DNA from: Selenia dentaria
Lineage: Eukaryota; Arthropoda; Insecta; Lepidoptera; Geometridae
DNA length: 64,000 bases
Direction: 5' to 3'
Assembly: GCA_917880725.1 (NCBI GenBank)
Contig: OU862889.1
Location: forward strand, 19,116,997 to 19,180,996
Both the position numbers and the translations under genes were made by a program. The notes beneath the pieces were generated by a model. The model searched no databases. It was given only the letters and a program-made list of their open reading frames with translations, and was not told where the DNA came from. This document shows, one piece after another, positions 21,882-34,453 of this stretch; the stretch's first letter is position 1; each line of letters starts with the position of its first letter.

Positions 21882-23200
21882 CTGAAACAAACAAAAACAT
21901 ATTCAGACACTATACTTAAAGTAGCTGTAGGTACATAAGAGAATTATAATTTTCAAAACAATGAAATGAAAGAAGTTCTACCGCCTTGGGAAAAGCTGAT
22001 GTGTTGAATAAGGCATACTGATAAGTAACTGTCTAATAAAGTACTATTACCTAACATAAGAGTTGCGATTACTCTATATGGTTCCGATTAACTATTCATA
22101 CGATAATATCACGATATTTACAATACTTGAAGCAGAGAGAAGTGCGCGAAATCGCGTTTATAGAACGTGAGCGACTTACTAAAGATCCGTCTCACCACCA
22201 CCAGTAGCTGAAATAGAAACGTGCTGCTGTTTTTATGTCATACGAGAACTTTGCTAGTTGGGAAGAACACTGTCGAGTCGACTACATATTTTCTCAAACA
22301 GAACAGTCAAAAAAAGGAGTCAAATTTGCCTGGATTGTTAACTTGTTTTTTTCCACGGTTGCTGTTATAGGACACCTATTTTAACAATCAATGTTCAAGT
22401 GAAATAAGAAATGCGATTCTCCCGCTCTTTTCGCGGTTCCATCTGTCGTCCCCTGATGCACTCAACATAATGATATCCCGTTGCGATCCCCTGCAACAGT
22501 TTTCTAAAGTATTGTTAGGTTAAAATTAGAACCTATCAGCTTTGTGGTCTAACGGATTGATCTACTGGCGAAAACTATCCCCGTGAATAAATTTTTGACT
22601 GAAGAATTCAAACAAAACTGGACACAATATTAAAATTATTGTACTAACGCATGTTGATAGGTTAATCTTATTATATGAGATAGTTATAGGAAGAAACACA
22701 AGAAAGTTTTCATTGTTTAGTACAACATCTAAGCTTCCATCCGTTCCATCAGAACGCCCAAGTGTAAATGTCATGTAAAAGTGCAGTATCATTAGTACTA
22801 CCTCCACATATGTTAGGTTTAACTCCACAATCTTTAACGTGTTCATTGATCATGACTTCATGTAAAACAAACACTATTATCCGCACACTTTTCAGGTATA
22901 CTAAGTAAATTATGTATATGTATGTTATGGGCTGTAGCATTTCTGATATTCTAATGCACATCCCAACCGAAATAATGTTTGATGAAATAACGATAGGCTA
23001 TCTTTCTTCTTTTTATCTTTCAGGTGTCGGTGTTGAAGGTTCTGAAGTTTAGATGAAATATTGAGTCGTATCATCGTCTTAGCTCGCCTTTCGATTGAAT
23101 CTAGATGAATAATGAGCTTGTTTTCACACATAGTTTAGTTAAGTTTAATAGTTTATTACTGGGTCAACGATAGAAGAAGATAGAATTCCAATGGAAATTA
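21882..23200. other. Upstream flank or 5' intron of p130CAS
   Basis: AT-rich sequence with no recognised exon or repeat; short open frames show no protein features. The acceptor at 21882-21884 shows that transcription starts further upstream (to the right). Confidence 0.4.
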
Positions 23201-23204
23201 CTCG

Positions 23205-23420
23205 TATGAATGAATGAATGAAATGCATTTATTCGGACACACACAATATTACATAAACTTATACTTAACACAAGCATATAGCTAAACACAAAAAGACTAA
23301 AACCTAGACTAAGGCCTGGTTTAGTCCTTAGTCACTGATTTTCAGTCGAAACCCATATCATGACCTCACGAACATCAACAATTATTGTAATTTTGTACTT
23401 AAACAATTTAAAATAATGAA
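23205..23420 (-). mobile_element. Possible LINE 3' end with CATT-repeat tail
   Basis: On the minus strand it ends in AATAAATGCATTTCATTC and repeated CATT units (GAAT repeats on the plus strand, 23205-23222). That is typical of short LINE 3' ends. No coding part remains. Confidence 0.3.
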
Positions 23421-24145
23421 TTCTTAAGAAGGCAAAAGAAAAAAAAAACACTAATCCGCTGAAAAGAAATAAATAAAATTAATAAGACAATTCTAAAAAC
23501 TATTTCATCCCACTAATATAGGATACTACGTACCTATCACTAATCTGTTCCGTGATGACAGCGTCGATTGCTACATGCGTTTCAATGGACACTGGCAGAA
23601 TTGTGACAATAGCAATTACCCCAATATTGTCTCCCTGTGTAGTCTACGCCCATTGTACCGAAGGGTTCATATTGTAATCTCACCTAAGTTTACATACAGT
23701 GTCCTGTTATTTGTACCAGGTCCAATTAGAACTCGACACCCAGTCACGTGCTAATTCGGCGCATGTGTTAGTTGCAGCTGCGACTGCGGCGGAACATTCG
23801 TCCTAAATCAGACACACCCGATAATGATGGATTGCATTGTGCGATTCAGGGTTGCCATTCATCTAGTGAGACGAGGCAGTTATCACGGTTATTCGACTAT
23901 ATTTGATGCTATCCCTACTTAACGAAAAGGATTCCAACGAAAGATGCATGATGATCTATAAGACTCTCCTTTAAGGAGATATGTATGTAATACATATCTG
24001 TATATTTAAAAATGAACCCCTATTTGTCCTGGTCACGATATAACTTGAGAACGGATGGAACAATCTCGCTAATTCTTTTTTTGTTGTGTTAATTATTGTC
24101 AGGAGAATGTTCTTATGAAAGACAAGTACAATGTGAAAAATTTAA

Positions 24146-24332
24146 TACCGATTGCCATTCTATAGTGTAACTCAAAAACTACTGGACCGAATTGATGAAA
24201 TTTGACCACACGGGAAGCACCAGCTTTCAAACAAAAAAATAATTTTGAGAATCAGTTCACCCTATCGAAAAATATGAGGCAACAAAAAAAACATTCGAAT
24301 TGAGTACCTCCTCCTTTTTTTGGAAGTCGGTA
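24146..24332 (+). mobile_element. TACCGACTTCCA MITE, copy 1
   Basis: First of eight copies of a family of about 160-220 bp. The consensus ends are TACCGACTTCCA and TGGAAGTCGGTA. Shared internal words are ACCACACGGGAAGCACCAGC, GGTTCACCCA and AATTGAGTACCTCCTCC. The left end is mutated in this copy. Confidence 0.75.
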
Positions 24333-25524
24333 GAAAAAACCAAGAAAAGACGAGAGGTTAAGGCAATTCGTGCAATTGCTATTCTAAGTATCTAATAAAC
24401 TTCAACGGTAAAATTTTCAAAGTTCAAAATATAGAGTCCTAGAGGTTATCCGTGCTAGGTTTCATCGCATATATAGGTACTATAAGGTAGGTATCTAAAA
24501 TATAAATAGCAGGAACATTTCCTGCTTACTGCTTTATTAAGATTAGATAGTGTTTTATATTAAAAGTTCATAAGAAAATGTGCCAGTAAAATTAATCTCT
24601 TTGTAACCAAACACATCCATTTTTATGATCTTCTGAAAACAGAACAGTGAAGATTAAGATTCTGTTTTTTACAATGTCTTCCAATCCCCTCGTCTCTTGG
24701 TTGAATGGTGACCCTATCAAATGCGATGTAGGCGGTGGTAGCACCCCCGCTGTTGAGGCAGGACATGTCTGTTTCCGACGCAATCGGTTATGCAACGATA
24801 AACGGCGATAACTACTGCGGTTGGAAAGTAGTTGCATTTGACGGCTGTTTGCATTATACAATTATTTAGACGCATCGATACCTAGTATAACCATCTACTA
24901 GTTAGCAAGACCGTCCGGAAAAAAGTATATACCTACTTATATAAATAGAGAGTTCAGAAATCGAACGTTATAGCTGCAGGACAAAAATACAAAAAATCTT
25001 TAGAGACATTGATGCTATCGGCACTGCAGACTTAGACAAAAGAGGTTTCTGTTAACGCTAACGCCAAACGACAACTCCAACATGTATGGCGTTGACATTA
25101 CCTGTGGAAAAGTCACGTGACGTCATGCTAAGTTCGTAGACGGGACCCGGGAACGTTCTGTCTGTAGCGTGTGCTTGAATGTTGTCTAGGCCTGCTGGTT
25201 ACCTAGACCTTTTATATAACTTCCAAGGAATGATCGACAAAATTATTCCGATTTTGCCTACGTACCTATATTAAATACTATATTTTTTACTTTTAACAAA
25301 TAGTAGGTCGAATAATTGAGAAAAGATCAAAATACTGAGTATTACTGACGTCTTCGTCCAAGGGTCATTGACCTTAGAAGAAAACTATGTTAGGAAGCCG
25401 TGTTCCAGTACTTAGTACGCAGGTGTAGCAGATAACTTATGTTTATCCATTGTGATAAATGTACTACGTATTGTACATTTATCTCAATGTGTTTATCATA
25501 ACAAGTACAATTTGAAAAAATTAA

Positions 25525-25730
25525 TACCGACCTCCATTCTATTCAGTTATTGGAGTGTATCTTCTGGACCTAATTCGGTGAAATATATAATAGACCACAC
25601 GGGAAGTATCAGCTTTCAAACAAAAAAATAATTATGAGAATCGATTCACCCAGTCGAAAGTTATGAGATAACAATCATTTAAAAAAATACAGTGGAATTG
25701 AGTACCTCCTCATTTTTTTGGAAGTCGGTA
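25525..25730 (+). mobile_element. TACCGACTTCCA MITE, copy 2
   Basis: TACCGACCTCCA at the left and TTGGAAGTCGGTA at the right enclose the family's internal words. Confidence 0.8.
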
Positions 25731-26063
25731 GAAAGTATGTGTTACGCTGGCAATCACCTACGGAACCCCATAGGCACTGAGGTAGCATGGTTCTTGACAA
25801 GTTATTCGGTGATCGTATAAATTATGTAAGTATTAACATTTTTGAAAATAAACTACTTCTGACTATACCCATACTGTCTTTAATTACAGCGTGTCCTCAT
25901 ATCTATACACTCAATTGGATAAGTAATTAGGTACCTACAGGAGAAGTAAATAGTAAACGCTCGAGATAAAATCACGTCCTGAAATACCTAAATATTCCCA
26001 TCTTATCTTATAAATTAAAGTAATCTACTTACTCCATAAACATGTACAATTTGATAAATTTAA

Positions 26064-26265
26064 TACCGACTTCCATTCTATTCAGTTATTGGAGTGTATC
26101 TCAAAAACTACTGGATCGAATTTGATGACATTTAAATGGGACCACACGGGAAGCCCCAGCTTTCAAACAAAAAAGAATTTTAAGAATTGGTTCACCCAGT
26201 CGAAAGTTATGAGGTAACAAACATACAGTCGAATTGAGTACCTCCTCCTTTTTTGGAAGTCGGTA
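26064..26265 (+). mobile_element. TACCGACTTCCA MITE, copy 3
   Basis: Both 12-bp ends are perfect. The interior carries ACCACACGGGAAGC, GGTTCACCCAGTCG and GAATTGAGTACCTCCTCC. Confidence 0.85.
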
Positions 26266-26979
26266 GAAAACTACTTAAGTTTAATTAAATTTACGTTATT
26301 TATAATTGATTGTTTTATTTCTGTTATTTTTAACAGGAACTAGATTGAAAAAGACATAATTTCCTTGAGAATATTTCACCTGCGGCTCAAATTTATAAAT
26401 ATATCACCTACCCATGACGTGGATGATTTTCTGACTCCACTTCTGCGAGTCATCTTATAATAGCACATTATTTCAACTTGAACCCACATTAACACAATAA
26501 ATGTTCATCAAACGCAAATAAATCAAACAAATTAGCGGACAAGAGCAAATTTTGCCCTTGCGTTCAGCACAACGCGCTCCAGAATACTGGTCGCAATTAT
26601 ACCCATTGAAAAATAAGTTTAATATAAATACGTAACTATAGGTAAATAATAACTGAGAATCGTTTACAACTGGCACGGCGTTGAGTCAGATAATGACGTC
26701 ATGGAACGAGATGCATGGAATCAAACCCCATTCAAGCGTTGTAGCACTACGGTTGTACGTGTGGAATACATTTTCGCCTGTTAAAATCGTACTATGCTCA
26801 AAATATTGTACTGACTCAATGGAAAATGACAGGAATAGATGGAATATTATTAAATGACACAATGGCATAGTAAATAAACCTGGGAATTTAATATGTTACT
26901 CCTTGAGTAGCTACAATAGCAAGCACAACACCTACCTAGATAGGTACACTGATGGCAATATTAGCCTAAAAGATAGGTA

Positions 26980-27125
26980 TCTGCGCCTGACGGTTTCACC
27001 GAGGTGATGATGGATAATGATAATGAAAAGTATCCTATGACCTTCCAGGATATAATCTACCTCTTTGCCAAATTTTATTTCATCAGTTCATCTGTTTAAA
27101 AAATGTACAAACATACATCAGAGTT
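26980..27125 (-). repeat. Helitron-like dispersed repeat fragment
   Basis: It has the family words GATGATGGATAATGATAATG, AAAAGTATCCTATG, TTTGCCAAATTTTATT and AACATACATC in the usual order, heavily diverged. Confidence 0.4.
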
Positions 27126-27734
27126 ACATACGTTTTTCTAATAATATTGTATGAATGTATTACTGCGGTTTAACTTGTGCGTGATGGATGATGATTATAA
27201 AAACTATCATGTGCTAATCTAATTGCCTCATCTATTTACCCATCAAATGTCATTCTTTAAGTGTTTTTGGAGGACCAACATCCAAACTTGCACATTTATG
27301 ATATTAATAGGGAGTATAGGGTAGGTAAATGCGAAAGCTTTCCAATTACTGTGTTGTTCAAGATGCAAAGATTCACGCCAAGCATATAAATCATAACTAG
27401 CAGTTCATGCCGGTCCTTTGGTTAGGACCCCTTCCGCAGTCCAATGTAATTCTGCCAAAATCCACCTTTTTACCACGTATTTTAACGCATTAGCTAATGA
27501 ACCGATAATGAAACAAACAATTAGGTACTACACCAGCCTTCCTCGGTCAATGACAACGATGCTGAGCCGGATCTGGCGCCAGTGAATCACGCCGTAGACA
27601 TTCCCAGAAACTGCTTGACCGGCTTTAGCTATAATGCCTTTAGAAAACAACTGCGTAACCACAACTGCCTACAGTGTACTGCATGGTTAATTATTTTATT
27701 ACTTTTGGATTACATGCTTAGCGATACCAAACAT

Positions 27735-27941
27735 TACAATTTTAGAGAGAAAAATTCACATCCTAAGACGGGATTCATTCCCTGTCTAGTCCCAATACGA
27801 CGGTTAAATCAGATATTAAAGTTCGATGCTCGGACCTCGTGCCTTGGTGGCCTAGTGGTCATGGCGTCTGACACGGATTGACACGGAAGTCGCGGGTTCG
27901 AATCCGTCCGAGGATGTGAATTTTTCTCTCTAAAATTGTAA
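27735..27941. repeat. 29-bp perfect inverted repeat, head-to-head SINE-like arms
   Basis: The arm starting TACAATTTTAGAGAG at 27735-27763 is exactly reverse-complementary to the one at 27913-27941. The right arm is the segment following the B box of the SINE at 27840, so two SINE-type sequences appear to face each other. Confidence 0.7.
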
Positions 27942-28125
27942 AATATTATTATATATTTTTAAGTCAATCGGTGACGAGACCAGCAATTCGCTCGCCTGAT
28001 GGTAAGCGTCACGGTTGCCCAAAACAGTTCAGCACCTTTCAGAATTTTAAACTACTATGGCTACAGGGTTTTGAACCCTGATGCATTCAACTTGTAATAT
28101 AAGATGTTAAATTTATCTCCCTGTA
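27840..28125 (+). mobile_element. tRNA-derived SINE
   Basis: An A-box-like TGGCCTAGTGGTC (about 27848) and a perfect B box GGTTCGAATCC (27894-27904) are spaced as in a tRNA. A non-tRNA body follows (GACGAGACCAGCAATTCGCT, GCCTGATGGTAAGCGTCACG). No acceptor stem pairs, so this is a retroposon head, not a functional tRNA. Confidence 0.65.
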
Positions 28126-28129
28126 ATTA

Positions 28130-29400
28130 AGGTGCATCACGGTTGAATAACTAGCATACGTGTGATATACCATACCCCAGGCGGACTCTTCAAATGTACA
28201 AGACTCTACGTACCTATATTATCGTAGGCACATATAAAGTGATCCTAAATCTAAATTTCTTGACTAATTACTCGTACTTATACTCATACTCAAAAAGTCG
28301 CGTCAATCAAAATCTGAAAGGTGCCATATATGTATCTAGCCAGGATTCACAGGACAAAGTATCAAAATTTATTTCTCATGTAATTTATTTCATACAATGT
28401 TATAAATATATTTTAAAGATAAACGCGCTCTGTAATTCCCACTTTACCTATTCATACACCTTAATCCTAGTCCTTAGTTCCCTACCCAGCATGCGCCTTC
28501 TCTCCGCGCCGCATCTCAGCCCAGGCCCCGCTTAGGCCCCTAGTTTAGGTCGTAGGTCATTCCGTCTTTGGCCTAGTTTTTCAGGGATGATGCTTGAGTA
28601 TTAGAAAAACTTTGGTTATTCATAACTCGGAATATTTACTACTTCATGAGGCCCAATTATACGCAAGCTTCTGCGTGTGTGGCTTTAGACTACACCTTTC
28701 TGTTATTCGCTATATATTATTAGGATGTAATTTGTCAAAATAATTAAAGTTACAAAGAACAAAGAAAAGATTATAATATCTTAATTAATTTGTCAAAGCT
28801 CTGCTGACATTATCTGCCTCAGTGGCGCACATTTGCTCTTATAAAGAACCTTACTCTATAACATAAATTAAGTATTTTATTATAAATACCTACAATAGCT
28901 ATTTTATGGTCCTGAAATTGAAAGAGCAGGATTATTAAGTAAACGTCCTTTGCTACTCAGAAATTTGATAAATATCTACGTACTTACTTAGTTTCAGCTA
29001 AAGCTAAAGAAATATGCGTGGGTGTAACGGTAGGAACAAAATAACAAAGTCGAGAGTAAAAGCTAATAAAGGAAAACTAATTTTGCGCTATACATTTGGA
29101 ATTCCAAGAGAGTATCGTCGCGAATAAATGTTTACTTTAGATACAATGTATATAAGGCACTTATATATAAAACCACATACATATATAGGTACGTTAAGAG
29201 TAATAAAGCTATTGGTTTTATCGGAATCACGTACGTACTGAGGTCATTGGCTGACCTTTTTCTAATTCATGGATATCATATAATCCTGAGAGCAGTTTGC
29301 TGTTTCATAATAAATATGTTATTTGTTTATTTTCCTTTTGTCCTTTAAGGACAATGTTTTTAGTATTACGAAAGGATAAAATCTGTTTTTATGACGTACG
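28130..29400. other. Non-coding stretch without recognised features
   Basis: AT-rich. The small open frames (for example 28194-28535) look random and no repeat family was recognised. Confidence 0.4.
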
Positions 29401-29402
29401 CA

Positions 29403-29566
29403 GTGGGCCGAGCACGAAAATCTGCTTAAGTGTAACATTACCTATCGTATCGTTTACGTGTTCAGTACAAACTGTGAATTATCTGTGCCAGTATTGTGCT
29501 AGATAAATGACAGTCTGTACTAAATACGTTAACGATGCGATTACGTTACACTTAAACAGATTTTCA
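29403..29566. mobile_element. Foldback MITE (GTGGGCCGAGCACGAAAA family), copy 1
   Basis: It starts GTGGGCCGAGCACGAAAATC and folds back on itself almost completely. Internal words are CGTATCGTTTACGTGTTCAG, TACAAACTGT and CGTTAACGATGCGATTACGT. The right end is cut short at CAGATTTTC. Confidence 0.75.
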
Positions 29567-29804
29567 AGTAGATATAAAAATTTTATTGGTAGATATTTTG
29601 TGGTTTGTTATGTTTTAGTTTACTGGTGTGTCATGGGTCAATCTCAGCCGTCAGGCTTTGGTCAGGAGGAAATGTCACCTTATATGTGAAAACCCAAATT
29701 TCTATGAAATTCACGAATAATAGAACATCTCAGACTCTTTAATAGATATGTATGTAAGTATACCAATAACGTATCTTTACTAACTATATAGATAATTAAA
29801 ATTG

Positions 29805-30005
29805 AAGTACCTATTTGAAATTCCAATTAACAGATTTTCAAAGAAACTTCGATTAAATACTCAAAATTATTGTATAATACGAGTCTTTAACAAGTTACCT
29901 GACATTTATAAAGAATGTAATCATAATGTATTTAAAAATAAATTATTTGACTTCTTTTTGGACAAAGATTACTATTCTGTACAGGACTTCCTAAATGATA
30001 TATAA
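29805..30005 (+). mobile_element. LINE ORF2 C-terminal remnant
   Basis: The frame reads NRFSKKLRLNTQNYCIIRVF, NKLPDIYKE, NVFKNKLFDFF and DYYSVQDFLNDI then stop. NKLP, K.KL...L and YYSV.EFL are the usual C-terminal words of Jockey/CR1-like LINE proteins. A piggyBac-like MITE lies directly after it. Confidence 0.6.
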
Positions 30006-30013
30006 CCTAATTA

Positions 30014-30101
30014 TTAATCCTTCCTACACCGATTTAATTAACACAAAATATTTTTGAATGTAACTGACGTATATGTACGTCAATGGGACGCAAAGGGTTA
30101 A
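30014..30101 (+). mobile_element. piggyBac-like MITE bounded by TTAA, copy 2
   Basis: TTAA at 30014-30017 and 30098-30101 enclose an 80-base element. Its ends TCCTTCCTACACCG and GGGACGCAAAGGG match the copy at 3821-4112, and both have the imperfect palindrome GACGTATATGTACGTC. Confidence 0.6.
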
Positions 30102-30424
30102 TTAATATATTTTTTTGAAATTTCATTATATAGTGATTTTAATATAAGTAAGTACACCATTATTTTAATTTTTAAGTTTCCAATTTCTGTAAATACAATG
30201 GCAGTGTAGCAGCCCAATTATTGTTAAAATAAAATATAAACTGAATTACTTATCTTATAACAAATACTTGTACGTCTAATCAGGCAGAATTTTGTTGGAT
30301 CTTTACTATGCTGTTACATTTAAGCAATAATTTATTACCCAATATTCTGACAAATAAATTATTTAATTTCATTTTACTAAATGCATATGAAAGTGTATAA
30401 TACGGTACTTACATAAAATCTATA

Positions 30425-30695
30425 ATTAAAACGTTTGTTTGTCTGTCTGTCTGTTTGCTCCAGCTAATATTTGAACGGCTAGACTGATTTTAACGGGACT
30501 TTCGCTGGCAGATACTTTTATTTTAGTAAAAATATATACGTATATAATTCTGTCTCTCTGTCTGTTTACCTTACCACGCCTAAACGGCTGTACAGATCGT
30601 AATCAAATTCGGATGATTATATTCCGGGGATGCACATATCATACTCTTCATCATCATCCATCACCACGCGGGTGAAACCGCGGCAGTTTTAATCT
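30425..30695 (+). repeat. Helitron-like dispersed repeat
   Basis: TTTGTTTGTCTGTCTGTCTG, CGGCTGTACAGAT, CATCATCATCCATCACCACG and CGGGTGAAACCGCGG follow in the family order. Two diverged units appear joined. Confidence 0.5.
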
Positions 30696-31325
30696 AAGAA
30701 TACCTAAGTAGAAGAATTTCTAGATAACATTCATTTTTTCGCACGTAACATGTAGGTCGTTGAGTACCTACTAAGTTCAAACATGTTTTTACTTGGTATT
30801 CACCTACATGTCTTCAGTGCACTCAAGGAAAAATAAACACAAAATGTTTAAAAGTATATTGGGTTGGGACTGCGGTGACCGCAAGCATGACACGATCGTC
30901 AAAATGAAAATGCTCTATAGTTGTTTACTCCCAGTGCATACTAATAAAGCTGAGGACATAAAAGTATAAACATAATTACAGGAAAAGCCACAAACGTTGT
31001 CGTAAAAAACTTCTGGAAATAGGAAAGTTTCGACGTACGCGTCTGGCATAAAACAAAAGCTGCCGAACCTAAACTAATCAATAGGTATTCGACATATACC
31101 TACTCACAGCTAGCTCGCTTAAATTTTTAGCCTAATTAATAATATCACATTAAGCAGAAATATGTTGTTATTGTTTTGGCCTTCAGCTCGACAGTATTTA
31201 AAATTATGATAATTAGTAAAAAAAAATTTCTAGCGACCCTTTCCACTTATTATAAAAATACATAGGTATATCATACTTAGGTCTATCTTAAATTTAATTT
31301 AAAGCTGCAACAAAAATATTATGTA

Positions 31326-31476
31326 TGTTACGGACTCTTTGTATGTCAAAAATAGTATGTTTGTATAGTCTATGACAGCTTGTTATTGATTTTGTTTTAA
31401 GATAAAGAAAAAGTAGTTCATGTCAAATGTTTGGTTTCATTGCACGTCCGCTTTTTTATTATATTTTTCCCTAACA
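31326..31476 (+). repeat. 5' LTR
   Basis: It runs from TGTTACGG to CCCTAACA (TG...CA ends) over 151 bp and looks base-for-base equal to the 3' LTR. It is short for a BEL element. Confidence 0.95.
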
Positions 31477-31481
31477 TTTAT

Positions 31482-31496
31482 TGGTCCTTCGATACG
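31482..31496 (+). promoter_or_regulatory. Primer-binding site (tRNA 3' end complement)
   Basis: TGGTCCTTCGATACG begins five bases after the 5' LTR. The leading TGG pairs with a tRNA CCA end. I have not assigned the tRNA. Confidence 0.6.
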
Positions 31497-31510
31497 TTTT
31501 TAACACTGAA

Positions 31511-34453
31511 ATGCTTACCAGAGCACAAACCAAACGTTTGGCAAATGAATTGCAGGATTTTCGCGAGGTGCGCTCAGACTCAGGAGTACCCGTCGTGGGT
31601 AGGTTCGACCAGTCCTCCGCACTGGACTACGCTACAGTCGATACCACGTCTACGCCCACTGTACACATTCCTGAGCCTGAAGCACAGTCTTCACCTCGAG
31701 AAAATCTCGCAATCACCGCTGAATTATCTAATCCACGTTCAAGTTCCAGGTCGCATATGTCGCGGTCGTCGCGGTCTACAGCCACGGTAAAGGCACGGAG
31801 ACTGGCCGCGGAGGCACAAATTGCGCGACAACATCTCGAACGCGAGCACCGGTTGATGAAACGTGAGCATCAACTCCAACTCGCACAGAATGAAATCGAG
31901 CACGAGCGCAAGCTGCTTCTTCATCAGAAAAGGGTGGAGGAGTTGGAGCTGGAGGCGACATTGGCGGTTCAAGAAGCCGAGGAACGTTCTCACTGTTCGG
32001 TTAGTCATTCATTAAGTCGTACAAAATCATGGATTAACGATACACAGTATCATAACGACCGAGCAACAATAATCAACCCTGATTCTAGCCAGGTAAATTT
32101 AAAGCTAGTACAGGACGCAACTACACCACCAGGTAGCGCAAATTGTACCAACTGTATTCCTACACAGTCGCAAATAGTGGGCCCTAATGTAGTTAGCACG
32201 GGTGAAAACATAGGTGAAACCCTATTCTTCACACCAAATCGTGTTAGCCCTAGTAGTGTTCATGATACTACCCGTATTGTACATGAAGCCATACCACATC
32301 ACATTTTTGTTTCACAGTCTGAAAATCAACAACAATATCAACAGCAATTTCATCCATCATATCAAATACCGACAACGTCAAAAAATGACATTACAGGTCC
32401 GATGACATTGAACAATGACATATCGTCTATGCCACCAACTTGTAATAAAAAGTTTGTACACTCGCCACTGAAAAAGCAGGATATCCAACTTGAGACGGAT
32501 GTTGGTTCGAACAGATATGCATATAAGTATGTCGAACTTACACCATTTACGGGGAAAACTACTGAGTGGTTGATGTTTAAACGTACGTATCAGGATACTC
32601 AACACTTATTTTCACCCACAGAGAATCTTGCTCGTTTACGGATTGCACTTCGTGGCCACGCTCTTGACAGTGTATCAGCATTGTTGTACACAACTGATAG
32701 ACCCGAAGAAGTTATGGAGATGCTGGAGCAGACCTTCGCGTTGCCGGAGATCATTGTACTACACGAAATAGCGCTGGTCCGAGGACTTCCAAAGATAAGC
32801 AATGATCAAAAAGAACTTAATTCTTTTTCTTGTAGGCTACGTAATTGTATAGCGGTCATTAACAGCCTAAATCAACGAGAGTATTTGTACTCCATAGAGA
32901 TTTTCCATACTGTTCTTAGTAAACTGACACCGATACTGTATAGTCAATGGAAAGAGTATGCTTATTGTAACGACCGATCTATTCCAAAACTGCAGCTTTT
33001 ATCACAGTTCCTTGATATTGAGGCAGACAAACACAATCGGTTTGGGCTAGTTGATGACTATTCAGGCAGGCCTCAAGTATTTACAGCAAATAATAATCCT
33101 ACTCGTCGTGAAAACGTCCATGCTGCTTCTACACATGGTAATAACAGTTTTGAACCGTGTCGCTATTGTAACAATAAACATAGCTTAACTGAATGCAAGG
33201 ACTTCAAATCTCTTACGTTGGATGATAAGTGGCGCTGGTTACGTGAGGCTAAAATTTGCTACAAATGCTTAAAAACTACGTCACATCGTTGGAAGACTTG
33301 TAAGATCAGTCGTTGTGGTGTAGACGGCTGCGAGCGGTATCATAATCCCTTACTACACACAGTACGTTCATCTGTTCCCGCTCACAAGTCTGTTAATGAT
33401 GTTCTATCTGCATCTTGTAACGTCACAAACTGTCATGACACAGAAAAAGCTGTAACAGTGACCAACACTACTGAATCCACTACATGCGATGAGGACTTAC
33501 AAAAACAAAACCGTGTGTTTTTAAAGATTGTTCCGGTCGAAGTAAGCGGCCCTAGCGGCACATTTAATACGTACGCTCTCCTCGACGACGGCTCAACCAC
33601 GACTCTGATTGACTCCGTGGTAGCGCGTCACATTGGAGCCACAGGACCTTCGGACTCTATCAGGGTCGAGGGTGTCGCCGGTATGTCAACTTCAAAACCT
33701 GTCCAATCGGTTAATTTTTCCATCAAAGGTAGAGATTGTTCTGAAGTATATTCTGTTTACAATGCTAAGGCTATGGACACACTTTCTTTTTATACACAAA
33801 CTATTAGCCAAAAAGACGTTACTCAATGTTCTCACTTGAGAGGTTTAGTTGATAACCTTGTCCATGAACATGCGTCTCCGAAAATTCTCCTTGGTGCCGA
33901 ACATTGGTATCTTACTGTAAGTCGTGAAGTCAGAGAAGGTTCCAAAAACCAACCCGTAGCAACTCGCACAGCATTAGGTTGGGTTCTACACGGGAAATCA
34001 AGTGGTTGGACTAAAGCAATTAATTTTGTGAATCACATGACTCATAATGACCATAGCGACTCCAAGTTAGACGAACTCATCAAAGATTATTTTCGCCTTG
34101 ATTCTATAGGTATTTCGAAGATAGAAACTATTTGCAATGAAAATGATAGACATGCTTTGAATATATTAGAATCTACAGCTAAACGTATCCCAGAAGACAG
34201 GTACGAGGTAGGTTTGTTGTGGCGCAAAGAAATACCTGATCTTCCTGATAGTTATCCTCATGCTCTCTCTAGATTTACTGGTTTGGAGAGGCGTATGGCT
34301 AAAGATTCTAATTTAAAAAAGGCTTACTCTACTTTTATGAACGGAATGATAGAGAAAGGCTATGCTGAGGAATGCTCTCAAGATACTTATCATGACACAA
34401 TTGACTACCGCATTTTCCAGTTGTGCATCAGCAGAATAAGAAGCTTAGGGTAG
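31511..34453 (+). pseudogene. BEL/Pao Gag-protease and start of Pol, frame broken
   Basis: The first ATG is at 31511 (MLTRAQTKRLANELQDF). The 980-residue frame has a coiled-coil-rich N-terminus (about 85-155, Glu/Arg/Gln-rich) and a Gag domain of the DUF1759 type (about 339-430, starting YVELTPFTGKTTEWL). Zinc knuckles of the CxxC and H/C type follow (about 549-600, CRYCNNKHSLTEC and CYKCLKTTSHRWKTC). Next is a retropepsin-like protease with the active-site motif LLDDGSTTTLID (about 689-700). It then enters the Pol N-terminal region and stops at 34453, where the Pol frame has moved to another phase. BEL elements normally encode Gag-Pol as one continuous protein. Confidence 0.9.

Noticed and set aside
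27840..27910. tRNA gene
   Set aside because: The A and B boxes are present but no acceptor or anticodon stem forms, and a SINE body follows. It is a retroposon head.
28194..28535. 113-residue plus-strand open frame
   Set aside because: Tyr/Ser/Leu-rich composition as expected of AT-rich non-coding DNA; no motif.
31481..31510. Upstream TTG as the start of the BEL Gag frame
   Set aside because: It overlaps the primer-binding-like site; the first ATG (31511) is a better start.
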